Notes: a model not told the origin generated them from the letters alone. A stretch of 64,000 bases of DNA from Flavipsychrobacter stenotrophus (GCF_002954265.1 NZ_PPSL01000003.1:558001-622000); one strand, 5' to 3'; counted from the stretch's first letter, positions 42,729 to 50,878 are shown. Numbers and translations: made by a program.

Positions 42729-43772
42729 TTACAAAAGCGGAATTTTGGAGATAGCACTTTTTAAATTGAAATCTGCACGCTTGGTGTAGTTGCGCAAATG
42801 TTTTGTCGATGTTTGCCCCAAGACTTTAGATATAGCAGTGTCATTCACACCGAGAGCAATGAGTAGGCAAGCCATCGTATGCCTGCCGCAGTGCCATGTT
42901 ATTTTCTTATCAATACCAGCCTTTAATACCCATCCCTTCAGTACTTTGTTGCATCCATTAAGTGTGGTTGGCAAATCAAAAATTAGTTGTTGTGGATCAC
43001 GAGCTATGCCCATAAAGAACAATGCATTATCATGGAGATCAAACTCAACCTTAAATTTTGTCTTCGCTTGTACCATAGTTAGCTTTCCATCGCTAATGTG
43101 CTGCCACTGTAGCCGAGATACATCACAATAACGCAGCCCCGTAAAGCAACAAAACAGAAACGCTCGCTTCACACCATCATTGCTACACTCGAAATCTGTT
43201 AGCAATCTTAACTCGTCCATTGTGAGAACATTTTTGGTTATTCCTTCCAGCCGTTTTATTTTAATGTCTGCCGCTGGGTTGGTATCGAACAGCCTATCTT
43301 TTGTTGCATAATGTAATACTCTACTTAGTAGCTTGAAATAGTTGTGTGGCGTTTCGCCTGTAAGATGATTTTCTAAAAAGCTTTTAAATTTTTCTAAAAA
43401 ACTTTCGTCAATGGATGTAATGGGCAACTGCTCTTTTTTATGGAAGGCTTTTAATTTTTTCAGAACTGATACCGCACGACGCTCGCGTGTTGGATACGTT
43501 ATAAAGTGCTCTTCGAAATATTTGAAAAAATCAGTTTTTTGCCTGTTGGCAGGAAGTGGAATATAGCCTTGCAGTAATTTTGCTTCTAACTTATTGCGAC
43601 GTATTTCAAACCGCATTAGAGTGTCTTTATTTAGTTGCTTAGTTGCGTCATCTGTTGCATAGTAAAGATGTAAGTCTGTCGATTCTACATAACGAACACC
43701 GTTTACTCGATAATCAAAACAAAGAGCAATGCCCTTTTTCCCTTTTCTTTCTTTCTTAATTACGTGGATCAT
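42729..43772 (-). CDS. Tyrosine recombinase / integrase
   Basis: 347 residues. An N-terminal arm-binding part (MIHVIKKERKGKKGIALCFDYRVNG), a core-binding SAM-like domain (about 105-190, FLEKFKSFLENHLTGE) and the catalytic domain: Arg in CFTGLRYCDVSRLQW, His-x-x-Arg in WHCGRHTMACLL, and the nucleophilic Tyr in TKHLRNYTKRAD. Related to phage-type integrases used by Bacteroidota elements. It should recombine the 15-base core at the tRNA-Leu end. Located 199 bases from the right att copy, reading away from it. Confidence 0.93.
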   Translation of the reverse strand: MIHVIKKERKGKKGIALCFDYRVNGVRYVESTDLHLYYATDDATKQLNKDTLMRFEIRRNKLEAKLLQGYIPLPANRQKTDFFKYFEEHFITYPTRERRAVSVLKKLKAFHKKEQLPITSIDESFLEKFKSFLENHLTGETPHNYFKLLSRVLHYATKDRLFDTNPAADIKIKRLEGITKNVLTMDELRLLTDFECSNDGVKRAFLFCCFTGLRYCDVSRLQWQHISDGKLTMVQAKTKFKVEFDLHDNALFFMGIARDPQQLIFDLPTTLNGCNKVLKGWVLKAGIDKKITWHCGRHTMACLLIALGVNDTAISKVLGQTSTKHLRNYTKRADFNLKSAISKIPLL

Positions 43773-43842
43773 TAGCTATTATTTTTTAGTTAGCAATCCC
43801 TATAAATAACGCTTTGACTATAAAAGATTCTAATCGTAATAT

Positions 43843-43862
43843 GTGTACCCATTTTGTACCCA
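43843..43862. repeat. Right candidate integrase arm sites
   Basis: GTACCC at 43845-43850 and 43856-43861, 11 bases apart, same orientation and spacing as the pair at 31487/31498. Confidence 0.5.
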
Positions 43863-43970
43863 CTTTGGAGTAGAATAAGGTAAAATGGGGTAAAAGAAAA
43901 GAAAAATAATTTTGACCTTTTTGTATATGCTGTTAGAGATTTACGGTTAGTTAGTATTCCCCGAAAGTTG

Positions 43971-43985
43971 CAGTCCTGGGCACAA
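43971..43985. repeat. attR: 15-base core
   Basis: CAGTCCTGGGCACAA, identical to the tRNA 3' end copy at 31415. Confidence 0.85.
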
Positions 43986-44040
43986 AGGTCAGAGTGAGTG
44001 TGTGAGCGAGAGCGAACCCCCTCACTTTGACCTTTTCTTT
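43984..44040 (+). terminator. Original host terminator of tRNA-Leu, displaced by the island
   Basis: AAAGGTCAGAGTGAG (43984-43998) and CTCACTTTGACCTTT (44021-44035) pair over 15 bp with one G-U wobble, then TTCTTT. It begins at the right att core, where the tRNA end would have been before integration. Confidence 0.75.
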
Positions 44041-44102
44041 ATTACTCAAACCCGCACTCACACTACTTCATCACTATCGATCTAATAATTTCTCTCTTTG
44101 CC

Positions 44103-44453
44103 ATGTTTGATTTTGAAAATCTAGAAGTTTACAAAAAGGCCAAAGCGTTTAATGCGGCCGTAAATAGGTCAGTCCTCAGAATTGAAACTTTAGATGGAGT
44201 AACGAAGAATCAGTTACGACGAGCCTCATTAAGTATAGTACTGAATATTGCAGAGGGTACCAGCCGCTTTAGCAAACCCGACAGAAGGAACTTCTGCGTA
44301 ATAGCAAGAGGGTCAGTGTTCGAATGTGTTGCCGTATTTGATATTCTTAAAGACAATGGACAATTATCACCAGAAGAATTTACTACTTTGTACGCTACTG
44401 CTGAAGAAATGTCTAAAATGCTATTTGCAATGATTAGAAATCTGGAAAACTAG
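44103..44453 (+). CDS. Four-helix-bundle protein (S23/IVP family)
   Basis: 116 residues. FENLEVYKKAKAFNAAVNRSVLRI ... NQLRRASLSIVLNIAEGTSRFSKPDRRNFCVIARGSVFECVAVFDI is the signature of the four-helix-bundle family once called 23S rRNA intervening sequence protein. The family has no settled function. It lies next to the right att site but its composition matches the host. Confidence 0.88.
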   Translation: MFDFENLEVYKKAKAFNAAVNRSVLRIETLDGVTKNQLRRASLSIVLNIAEGTSRFSKPDRRNFCVIARGSVFECVAVFDILKDNGQLSPEEFTTLYATAEEMSKMLFAMIRNLEN

Positions 44454-44521
44454 CGTAGAACTGAGTTAAAAGCAAGTTAGAGATAGAAACACATAACTTC
44501 ATAGTATAAAATAGTAACAAC

Positions 44522-44998
44522 ATGCAAGGCACATTAAAAACAAACAAAGGGGATATAGTAATTGAGTTCTTTGCAGAACTAACTCCTAATACGGTTGAGA
44601 ACTTTGTAAAATTGGCAAAGTCGGGTTTTTATGATGGGGTTAAATTCCATCGCATAATAAGGAGTTTTATGATACAGGGTGGAGACCCACTGACGAAAGA
44701 AGATGCCAAGAAGCACATGTGGGGTACAGGCGGTCCAGGTTACAAGTTTGACGATGAAATAGGTCCGGAAAACAGTAATGAAATTGGTACGATATCAATG
44801 GCCAATTCAGGACGCAACACTAACGGCAGTCAGTTTTTCATTAATACTGCCAACAACCGTTTCCTTGACCCTAAGCATACTGTATTTGGCAGGGTTGTAA
44901 AGGGTATGGAAGTAGTAGATACTATTAGCTCAGTGCCAACAACGAGCAGCGATCAGCCAATAGAGTCGGTTGTTATTGAATCGGTTGTGTTTGAGTAA
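44522..44998 (+). CDS. Cyclophilin-type peptidyl-prolyl isomerase
   Basis: 158 residues, single-domain cytoplasmic cyclophilin. The family landmarks are ELTPNTVENFVKLA, FHRIIRSFMIQGGDP with the catalytic Arg, GTISMANSGRNTNGSQFFI (FFI variant of the QFFI site) and LDPKHTVFGRVVKGMEVVD. It isomerises Xaa-Pro bonds. No signal peptide. Followed by a strong terminator. Confidence 0.94.
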   Translation: MQGTLKTNKGDIVIEFFAELTPNTVENFVKLAKSGFYDGVKFHRIIRSFMIQGGDPLTKEDAKKHMWGTGGPGYKFDDEIGPENSNEIGTISMANSGRNTNGSQFFINTANNRFLDPKHTVFGRVVKGMEVVDTISSVPTTSSDQPIESVVIESVVFE

Positions 44999-45026
44999 TA
45001 AGTAATCAAAGGTGATATTTTTATAG

Positions 45027-45057
45027 AGCGAAGCAACGGTGGTTGCTTCGCTTTTTT
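45027..45057 (+). terminator. Cyclophilin gene terminator
   Basis: AGCGAAGCAAC / GTTGCTTCGCT with a GGTG loop, then T6. The T-run is the first part of the interspersed repeat at 45052. Confidence 0.9.
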
Positions 45058-45115
45058 GTCGCAAGCGGGACGCTTGCATGGTGTAGGACGAAGCGGGACG
45101 CTTCGACCAGTGAAG
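45052..45115. repeat. Double-hairpin interspersed repeat, copy 1
   Basis: A 64-base unit with two hairpins of identical loop: GCAAGC-GGGAC-GCTTGC, then CGAAGC-GGGAC-GCTTCG after an ATGGTGTAGGA spacer. An identical copy is at 46513-46576. Confidence 0.85.
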
Positions 45116-45135
45116 GAATAATAAAATTGAGAGCA

Positions 45136-45164
45136 GAGCAATCGTGAGGTTGCTCCGTTTTTTT
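45136..45164 (+). terminator. Second terminator-like hairpin after the repeat
   Basis: GAGCAA (45136) / TTGCTC (45150) followed by CG and a T7 run. The rest of the 45116-45292 gap holds nothing else recognised. Confidence 0.6.
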
Positions 45165-45292
45165 GTTTGGTAGTTGGTTAAAAGTGAGTAGCTATTATAG
45201 TGACACCGGCATTTGTTAAATATTCACTTAAACTACAATTTGCGCGCACTGCCAGGCAAATTAATAATTAGTTTTAGTCATAATCTACACAC

Positions 45293-46477
45293 ATGGCTAA
45301 GACTATATCTGAAAACAAGAAGAAGAAATCACCTGCAAGAGAATGGATAAACGCTGCAGTGTTTGCGGTTGTAGTGGCATCTCTTATCCGTACTTTTTCG
45401 TGTGAGGCATACACGATACCATCGGGTTCGATGGAGGGGTCATTGCTGATCCATGATTACCTGTTTGTAAGTAAGATGGCCTATGGACCGCGTATACCCA
45501 TGACCCCGCTGGCTGTGCCACTGGTACATAACACGATGCCATTGACAGGTGGTAAATCTTATACCGAGGCAGTACAATGGAAGTATCACCGCATACCGGG
45601 TTATAGCCAGGTAGAACGTAATGATATTGTTGTCTTTAATGGACCATCAGGGGATAGCGCCATGGCTGAACAGCCTGATATGGATTATTACCAGGCTTGC
45701 CGAGCGTATGGGGCTGAGGCAATAAGGAATAAATACACTGTGGTTTCCCGACCTGTGGATAAGAAGGAAAATCTGATAAAACGATGTGTGGCGCTGCCTG
45801 GTGATGTACTGGAAATTAAGAATACTGTGGTATATCTAAACGGTATTGCCACCAAACTCTTACCACATTCAAAACTCAACTACATTGTAAAGAGTACCAA
45901 TGGTGCAGCACCTGCAATAGATGATGACCTTGAACTGGTGCAGCAATTGGGTAATGGCATGTATGCGTACAATCTGCAAAATGAGCAGGTGGCCATGGTT
46001 AAGAAAGCCCCGCACGTAGCTTCTGTGAACCTATATCTTAAAGATGCCGCCGGTGTAGCACCTTCTGAGCCGGGAGAGTGGGTGTTTCCGCTGGATACAA
46101 CCAATTATAAATGGAACAGGGATAACTACGGTCCGCTCACTATTCCCAAGGCCGGCAGCACTGTTGCGCTGACGAAGCAAAACATAGCGTTATACAGCAG
46201 GCTCATTACCAAATATGAAGGCAATACGCTGGAGGTAAAAGACGGCAAGTTTATTATCAATGGCGTTGCATCGACAACGTATACCTTTAAGATGGATTAC
46301 TACTGGATGATGGGCGATAACCGGGACAATTCTCTTGATTCGCGTTATTGGGGTTTTGTTCCTGAAGACCATATTGTAGGGAAGGCATGGTTTGTGTGGT
46401 TCAGCTATGGCGATAATGCGCTTAAGGATATACGCTGGAGTCGATTGTTCAGAGGGATGCATGCACTGGAACGATAA
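45293..46477 (+). CDS. lepB: Signal peptidase I
   Basis: 394 residues. A TM helix (about 19-36) precedes the catalytic YTIPSGSMEG with Ser46, then the Lys163 general base in LIKRCVALPGD, and the C-terminal box MMGDNRDNSLDSRYWGFVPEDHIVGKAW. The large insertion between is typical of Bacteroidota enzymes. It removes Sec/Tat signal peptides at the outer face of the inner membrane, including those of the secreted proteins in this window. Confidence 0.96.
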   Translation: MAKTISENKKKKSPAREWINAAVFAVVVASLIRTFSCEAYTIPSGSMEGSLLIHDYLFVSKMAYGPRIPMTPLAVPLVHNTMPLTGGKSYTEAVQWKYHRIPGYSQVERNDIVVFNGPSGDSAMAEQPDMDYYQACRAYGAEAIRNKYTVVSRPVDKKENLIKRCVALPGDVLEIKNTVVYLNGIATKLLPHSKLNYIVKSTNGAAPAIDDDLELVQQLGNGMYAYNLQNEQVAMVKKAPHVASVNLYLKDAAGVAPSEPGEWVFPLDTTNYKWNRDNYGPLTIPKAGSTVALTKQNIALYSRLITKYEGNTLEVKDGKFIINGVASTTYTFKMDYYWMMGDNRDNSLDSRYWGFVPEDHIVGKAWFVWFSYGDNALKDIRWSRLFRGMHALER

Positions 46478-46489
46478 TGAAGTTTGGAG

Positions 46490-46518
46490 CGGAGCAACGG
46501 GTGTTGCTCCGTTTTTTT
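46490..46518 (+). terminator. lepB terminator
   Basis: CGGAGCAAC (46490) / GTTGCTCCG (46503) with a GGGT loop and a T7 tract that opens the second repeat copy. Confidence 0.9.
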
Positions 46519-46576
46519 GTCGCAAGCGGGACGCTTGCATGGTGTAGGACGAAGCGGGACGCTTCGACCAGTGAAG
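46513..46576. repeat. Double-hairpin interspersed repeat, copy 2
   Basis: Exact copy of 45052-45115, again starting in the T-tract of a terminator. Confidence 0.85.
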
Positions 46577-46616
46577 AGAAAAGAGAATACTGTATATTTA
46601 AGTCTACATGATTTTT

Positions 46617-47192
46617 ATGGCAACGTATGAATATGTTTATATAGAGGATGTTGATGTGCAGGAGATCATTTCCTTTATGGAAGGGTTTTACTGTTTTGGT
46701 AGGAGAGAGGTGATTGCAGAGCCCAATGAAATGCAGTATTATGAAGCGGGTAACAGACTTTTCCTGTTTCGGCAATTGACAGAGCCGAGGTGGGTAGAGG
46801 TGTCTATTGACATGGATGAACTCTATGAACTGGATGAGATATACAGACGTATATCGGAGCGATTTAGTACGCGTGTATTGTTCTTGTATAAGCAGACAAC
46901 AAGCGCAGATGCCAGAGTGGCGTTATTTGAAAATGGAACATTGCTTCGGTCTATACATCAGGTGTACATGCCACATCTTGGGGATCTCAGGATAGTACAA
47001 AACTTTGGTAACAGAATGAAATTTGAGGAGGAACTAAACCTTGAGTTCCCCACAGAATACAGGTACGCCACAACTGATACTATAAGCAGAACTGATATCA
47101 ACTCAATTATGCAAGTTTTTGGTGTTGGGCCATATAAGACAGATGCTGCCTGTGAGTATATTCACGTAGAGGTAATTAAATCAAGAAACTAA
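46617..47192 (+). CDS. Hypothetical protein
   Basis: 191 residues from MATYEYVYIED at 46617; a start three codons upstream (46608) is also possible. No signal peptide or TM segment. The first half is rich in Glu/Tyr/Phe (IISFMEGFYCFGRREVIAE); later NFGNRMKFEEELNLEFPTEYRYA. No family is recognised. Coding character looks genuine and the gene fills the space between lepB and the methyltransferase. Confidence 0.6.
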   Translation: MATYEYVYIEDVDVQEIISFMEGFYCFGRREVIAEPNEMQYYEAGNRLFLFRQLTEPRWVEVSIDMDELYELDEIYRRISERFSTRVLFLYKQTTSADARVALFENGTLLRSIHQVYMPHLGDLRIVQNFGNRMKFEEELNLEFPTEYRYATTDTISRTDINSIMQVFGVGPYKTDAACEYIHVEVIKSRN

Positions 47193-47290
47193 GGTCAGGT
47201 TGCTGTCAAATATAGTACAGCTATAATTGGGCGCGAACCTACGGCTTGCTGGTTAATGGGCCGGCTGACGTGCTATAAACCTTTTGCACC

Positions 47291-47345
47291 TAACGGCGCA
47301 ATGATATTGACTTAACGGTGCAATGAAATGTAACCGATAACTTTG
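47291..47345 (+). promoter_or_regulatory. Methyltransferase promoter with 17-base direct repeats
   Basis: TAACGGCGCAATGATAT (47291) and TAACGGTGCAATGAAAT (47313) are 22 bases apart; TAACTTTG at 47338-47345 fits the -7 element. Candidate operator overlapping the -33 region. Confidence 0.5.
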
Positions 47346-47378
47346 TGGTATTGATCTTACTAAATAACGACTATTAAT

Positions 47379-47993
47379 ATGAGTATTAATAAATGGGACG
47401 AACGGTATAAGGAGGAGCAGTTTGCTTATGGGAAGGAGCCTAACCTGTTCTTTAAGGAATGGCTTGGAAAGTATACTCCGGGTGCAATATTGATGCCTGC
47501 GGAGGGTGAAGGCAGGAATGGTGTGTATGCAGCAGAGCAGGGATGGCAGGTAACTGCTTTTGACCAGAGTGTGGAAGGGCAAGCGAAGGCATTGTTGCTT
47601 GCTGAGGAAAGAGGGGTGTCTATTGAGTATGTAGTAGGTGACCTTGAGGTGCTTGACTTTGACAAGGAGCGCTTTGATGCCATTGGTCTTATTTATGCGC
47701 ATGTGGATGGGGATAAAAAGGTCGCGTTCCATATAAAGCTGGACACTTGCCTGAGACCGGGAGGGGTTGTAATTTTTGAAGCGTTCAGTAAGAGCCATGT
47801 GCAGTATAATAGTGCAGACCCTAAGGTGGGTGGACCGAAAGATGTGGAAATGTTGTACTCAATTGATGATATCACCACAGGGTTTGGTAACTATGAAGTA
47901 CTGTTGCTGGAAGAAAGTGAAGTGGTGCTCAATGAGGGTGTTTATCATAATGGGAAAGGCGCTGTAGTAAGGTTTGTAGGGAGGAAGAAGTGA
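47379..47993 (+). CDS. Class I SAM-dependent methyltransferase, TehB-like
   Basis: 204 residues. KWDERYKEEQFAYGKEPNLFFKEWL is the usual family N-terminus; the SAM-binding motif is ILMPAEGEGRNGVYAAEQGWQVTAFDQS, with acidic VVGDLEVLDF and IGLIYAHVD, then CLRPGGVVIFEAF. Likely methylates a small molecule or oxyanion such as tellurite or a thiopurine; substrate not determined. Confidence 0.85.
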   Translation: MSINKWDERYKEEQFAYGKEPNLFFKEWLGKYTPGAILMPAEGEGRNGVYAAEQGWQVTAFDQSVEGQAKALLLAEERGVSIEYVVGDLEVLDFDKERFDAIGLIYAHVDGDKKVAFHIKLDTCLRPGGVVIFEAFSKSHVQYNSADPKVGGPKDVEMLYSIDDITTGFGNYEVLLLEESEVVLNEGVYHNGKGAVVRFVGRKK

Positions 47994-48072
47994 TCTGGTT
48001 GTTGGGATGAGCACACGGGTGTGTTCTTTGTTTTTAGCCATTGTGTGGTTACTTTTAGAAAAATAATTCTGT

Positions 48073-48603
48073 ATGAAGAAAACGATATTAGGATTGCTGT
48101 TTGCCATGAGCACGCAGATAGTTATAGCGCAGGATGCAATACCTGAGTTTAAGAATAAGGTGATGTTGCACAAGGGCAATGCCGTGGAAAATCTTGATAA
48201 TACTACACTGACGCGTGGTATGAAAGGTAAGCCTGGCAGGGGCACTGTGTTTATGAAAGCGGATGGGACAAACGCTGCAGTAACTTTTGATCCGAAGAGT
48301 GGCAATGATTTTATTGTGAAGATAGAGCCGGGAGTAGACCCTGAAAGTATTGTTACGCTATACATTTTTGATGTAGATAAGAAGAGCAGAAATATTATAA
48401 CCGGTGAAGTGGGCATGTCGGGATCGAAGGATATAACGATACCAACTGTGAAGCTGAATTTTAAGAAGATACAAGATGGCGTGTACAGTATAACTCCTAT
48501 AAAGCCGCTGACAGCAGGTGAGTATTTCTTTACTGTGAGTCAGCCGGTAAACATCTCTCTTGCATTTGATGTGAAGGGATTTGCGTTTTCGGTTGCGGAG
48601 TAG
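48073..48603 (+). CDS. Secreted protein of unknown function
   Basis: 176 residues. A signal peptide ends near VIAQ-DAIP. The rest is beta-rich (GRGTVFMKADGTNAAVTFDPKSGNDFIVKIEPGVDPESIVTLYIFDVD ... FKKIQDGVYSITPIKPLTAGEYFFTVSQ). No family recognised; similar domains often lie in the periplasm. A strong terminator follows. Confidence 0.65.
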   Translation: MKKTILGLLFAMSTQIVIAQDAIPEFKNKVMLHKGNAVENLDNTTLTRGMKGKPGRGTVFMKADGTNAAVTFDPKSGNDFIVKIEPGVDPESIVTLYIFDVDKKSRNIITGEVGMSGSKDITIPTVKLNFKKIQDGVYSITPIKPLTAGEYFFTVSQPVNISLAFDVKGFAFSVAE

Positions 48604-48625
48604 TGGTAAGAGATCATAGATACTG

Positions 48626-48660
48626 AAGAGCGAAGGACTTGATGTCCTTCGCTCTTTTCT
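48626..48660 (+). terminator. Intrinsic terminator
   Basis: AAGAGCGAAGGAC / GTCCTTCGCTCTT, a perfect 13-bp stem with a TTGAT loop and a T-rich tail, 22 bases past the stop. Confidence 0.9.
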
Positions 48661-48702
48661 TTTGTAGGTTTCCTTAATGAAATCTTAAAGCATAAATAAA
48701 AT

Positions 48703-48750
48703 TTTGCAATTACGATAGTTGTCGTACATTTGAGTACGATTAGTGTCGTA
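48703..48750 (+). promoter_or_regulatory. Autoregulated promoter of the BlaI-like gene with two operators
   Basis: TTTG (48703) and TACATTTG (48725) are 18 bases apart and match the Bacteroidota -33/-7 elements. Operators TACGATAGTTGTCGTA (48711-48726) and TACGATTAGTGTCGTA (48735-48750) are TACGA-N6-TCGTA dyads 24 bases apart, one over the spacer and one over the start region. Confidence 0.85.
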
Positions 48751-48759
48751 GATGAAAAT

Positions 48760-49137
48760 ATGGAGCAGATAATAAAGCCAACGGAAGCGGAAATGGAGAT
48801 ACTGAATATACTGTGGGCAGATGGGCCGGCAACAGTAAGGGAGGTGCATGAAAAGCTGGCACAGACAAAGGATGCGGGCTATACTACCACGCTGAAGCAG
48901 ATGCAGGTAATGCTGGAGAAGAAGTTGGTAAACAGAGATGCATCGAGCAAGACGCACGTATATAATGCGCTTGTGAATAAGGAGCAGACCCAGGGTCAGT
49001 TTTTGCAAAGGATGATAGATACGGTGTTTAACGGATCGGCTATGAACATGGTGATGCAGGCGCTGGGTAATAAGAAAACGAGCAAGGCAGAAGTGGAGTT
49101 GATAAAGGCCTATTTGAAAGAGAAGACAAAAGAGTAG
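48760..49137 (+). CDS. BlaI/MecI/CopY-family transcriptional repressor
   Basis: 125 residues from ATG 48760. A TTG start 10 codons upstream (48730) lies in the promoter and is rejected. The winged helix is PTEAEMEILNILWADGPATVREVHEKLAQTKDAGYTTTLKQMQVML, with DNA-contact and dimer regions. It is expected to bind the two TACGA dyads upstream and be inactivated by the M56-family protein encoded 176 bases downstream. Confidence 0.93.
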   Translation: MEQIIKPTEAEMEILNILWADGPATVREVHEKLAQTKDAGYTTTLKQMQVMLEKKLVNRDASSKTHVYNALVNKEQTQGQFLQRMIDTVFNGSAMNMVMQALGNKKTSKAEVELIKAYLKEKTKE

Positions 49138-49312
49138 CAGACTTAAGTTAAAACTAAAAAGGTAAAACTAAAAAGTGTGAGCTAATAGTAAGAGTAGAGC
49201 TCTTGCAGGGTTGGCTTCTTTATAAAAATAACCATCCCCAGATAAGGGCTGAGGGCGTGTAAAGCAATAGAAGAGGGGATTTTAAACAGGTTTAATTTAT
49301 TCATTCTTAAAA

Positions 49313-50806
49313 ATGTCACCAATGGCTATCTGGATTCAATCATTATCGTGGGCGCTGATATATGCGCTGGGACAGGGTTTGGTGGTGTTTGCCACGTTGT
49401 GGATGGTGCTTAAGGTGATGCCGACACTTGCGGCGAATATCAAGTATCATTTATCGCTGTCGGCACTGACCATTTTGCTGGGCTGGTTTGCAAGCACGTG
49501 GTGGCAGCAATATCATTCATTAGCTATACTGCGTGAGCAATTGATAGTCTCCGGAGGATTTGGTGCAGGAACGATACAACAGCAGCTGACTGCTATTCAA
49601 AATGTTGACCATTATAGTAATAGCAGCGCTATGCTATTGTCGGTAAAAAGAATGCTGCCGTGGCTTTCGGTGTTTTACTTTACAGGCCTGGCGTTAATGC
49701 TGGTGCGACTTTCGGCCGGAGTAGTACAGATCTTCTCTTTGCGGAACAACGGCCTGATAAAGCCGGATGCGCTATATAACGACATACTTAGCTCGTTAAA
49801 GAGCCGGATACACTTTGATGGTGCTGTACAGTTATTTGTATCGGCAAAGGCCCAGGTGCCAATGGTGGTGGGTTTCTTTAAGCCGATGATACTGATGCCA
49901 GCAGCAGCAATGGCGCAACTTACAACAGACCAGCTTGAGACTATACTATTGCATGAGTTGGCTCATATAAAGCGTTATGATTACCTGGTAAACATCCTGC
50001 AAACGGTTGTTGAGACCATACTTTTTTTCAATCCCTTTGTCTGGATGATATCGGCCATTATCCGCCGGGAAAGGGAGCATTGCTGTGATGACCTGGTGCT
50101 GGACCACACAAGGGAGTCGCTATCTTATGCTACTGCACTAGCTGCACTGGCAATACACCCGGGAAGTGCAACAGCCCTAGCGGTAGCTGCAACGGGAGAG
50201 CCAAACCATTTGTATAACCGAATTAAACGCATTGTTGAAATGAAAAAGAATCCATTTAGCTACAGCAGAATGGTTGCGGCCATTCTTATTATTGTATCCA
50301 TTACCTGTTCTATAGTATGGATATCGCCCTCTATTGCCGGCCCGAAAAAGCCAAAGGCTAACAAAGTAGTTGCCAAATCGGCTACTCCTGAAAAACCGCT
50401 AAAGGCAGTGGTGCCTGTTGCGCCAGTAGCACCCATTGCGCCGGTAAAGGCTGTGCCTGCGGTTGTGCCGGCGTCAACTCCTGCCGATGCACCAGATGCG
50501 GATGAGTCGGAAACCGCGGTGCTGGTGCGACGCCTTACTAATGCCGGACTTGTAAACGAAGTAAAGGGCTTTGTGCTAGAGAAGATACAAGACAAGCTAT
50601 ACATCGATGAAAAGCTGATCGCAGATAACATAGCCGTGAAGTATCTGAACGGGATAAAGCAGGAGACTATAAAGGTGCAGGTGCATTCGTTTACAGAGCG
50701 CCAGAGAATGCACCCTGATGCGAACCTTTTACAGTTGATACTGCCAATGACCTTTAACGCGGGTTGTGTAGACAACAGCTCATCTAAGAAGAAGAAGGGT
50801 TGTTAG
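49313..50806 (+). CDS. BlaR1/MecR1-like M56 membrane metalloprotease
   Basis: 497 residues, nominal ATG 49313 (ATG 49322 also possible). Four TM helices, then the gluzincin motif LLHELAHIKRYDYL near residue 214 and EREHCCDDLVL as third ligand region, as in the MecR1/BlaR1 M56 family. The C-terminal 150 residues are Ala/Pro/Val-rich with no penicillin-binding domain, ending NSSSKKKKGC. It probably cleaves or inactivates the BlaI-like repressor upon an envelope signal. No beta-lactam sensor is visible, so the signal differs from classical BlaR1. Confidence 0.88.
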   Translation: MSPMAIWIQSLSWALIYALGQGLVVFATLWMVLKVMPTLAANIKYHLSLSALTILLGWFASTWWQQYHSLAILREQLIVSGGFGAGTIQQQLTAIQNVDHYSNSSAMLLSVKRMLPWLSVFYFTGLALMLVRLSAGVVQIFSLRNNGLIKPDALYNDILSSLKSRIHFDGAVQLFVSAKAQVPMVVGFFKPMILMPAAAMAQLTTDQLETILLHELAHIKRYDYLVNILQTVVETILFFNPFVWMISAIIRREREHCCDDLVLDHTRESLSYATALAALAIHPGSATALAVAATGEPNHLYNRIKRIVEMKKNPFSYSRMVAAILIIVSITCSIVWISPSIAGPKKPKANKVVAKSATPEKPLKAVVPVAPVAPIAPVKAVPAVVPASTPADAPDADESETAVLVRRLTNAGLVNEVKGFVLEKIQDKLYIDEKLIADNIAVKYLNGIKQETIKVQVHSFTERQRMHPDANLLQLILPMTFNAGCVDNSSSKKKKGC

Positions 50807-50842
50807 TACTTTAGTATTTATCAATAGTTTCATGTTGCACAT

Positions 50843-50878
50843 GTTGTTATAGACGTAAAGTGCTGCGTCTATAACAAC
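50843..50878. repeat. Perfect 13-bp hairpin without T-run
   Basis: GTTGTTATAGACG and its complement CGTCTATAACAAC with a 10-base loop, 37 bases after the M56 gene stop. No flanking T-tract, so it is not a canonical intrinsic terminator. Confidence 0.5.

Larger units (their letters stand above)
31415..43985. mobile_element. Integrated genomic island at tRNA-Leu, about 12.6 kb
   Basis: The element lies between exact 15-base repeats, one inside the tRNA-Leu 3' end. It carries a tyrosine integrase and an excisionase-like gene near the right end and a DUF3987 protein typical of Bacteroidota integrative elements. Genes inside are AT-richer than outside. No relaxase, conjugation or phage structural gene is seen, so it would be mobilised by helpers or be a passive island. 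Cargo: a regulator-nuclease-helicase module, a four-gene membrane/lipoprotein operon and three small genes. Confidence 0.88.

Noticed and set aside
31343-43985. Prophage or conjugative transposon identity
   Set aside because: No capsid, tail, relaxase or transfer genes are seen in the interval.
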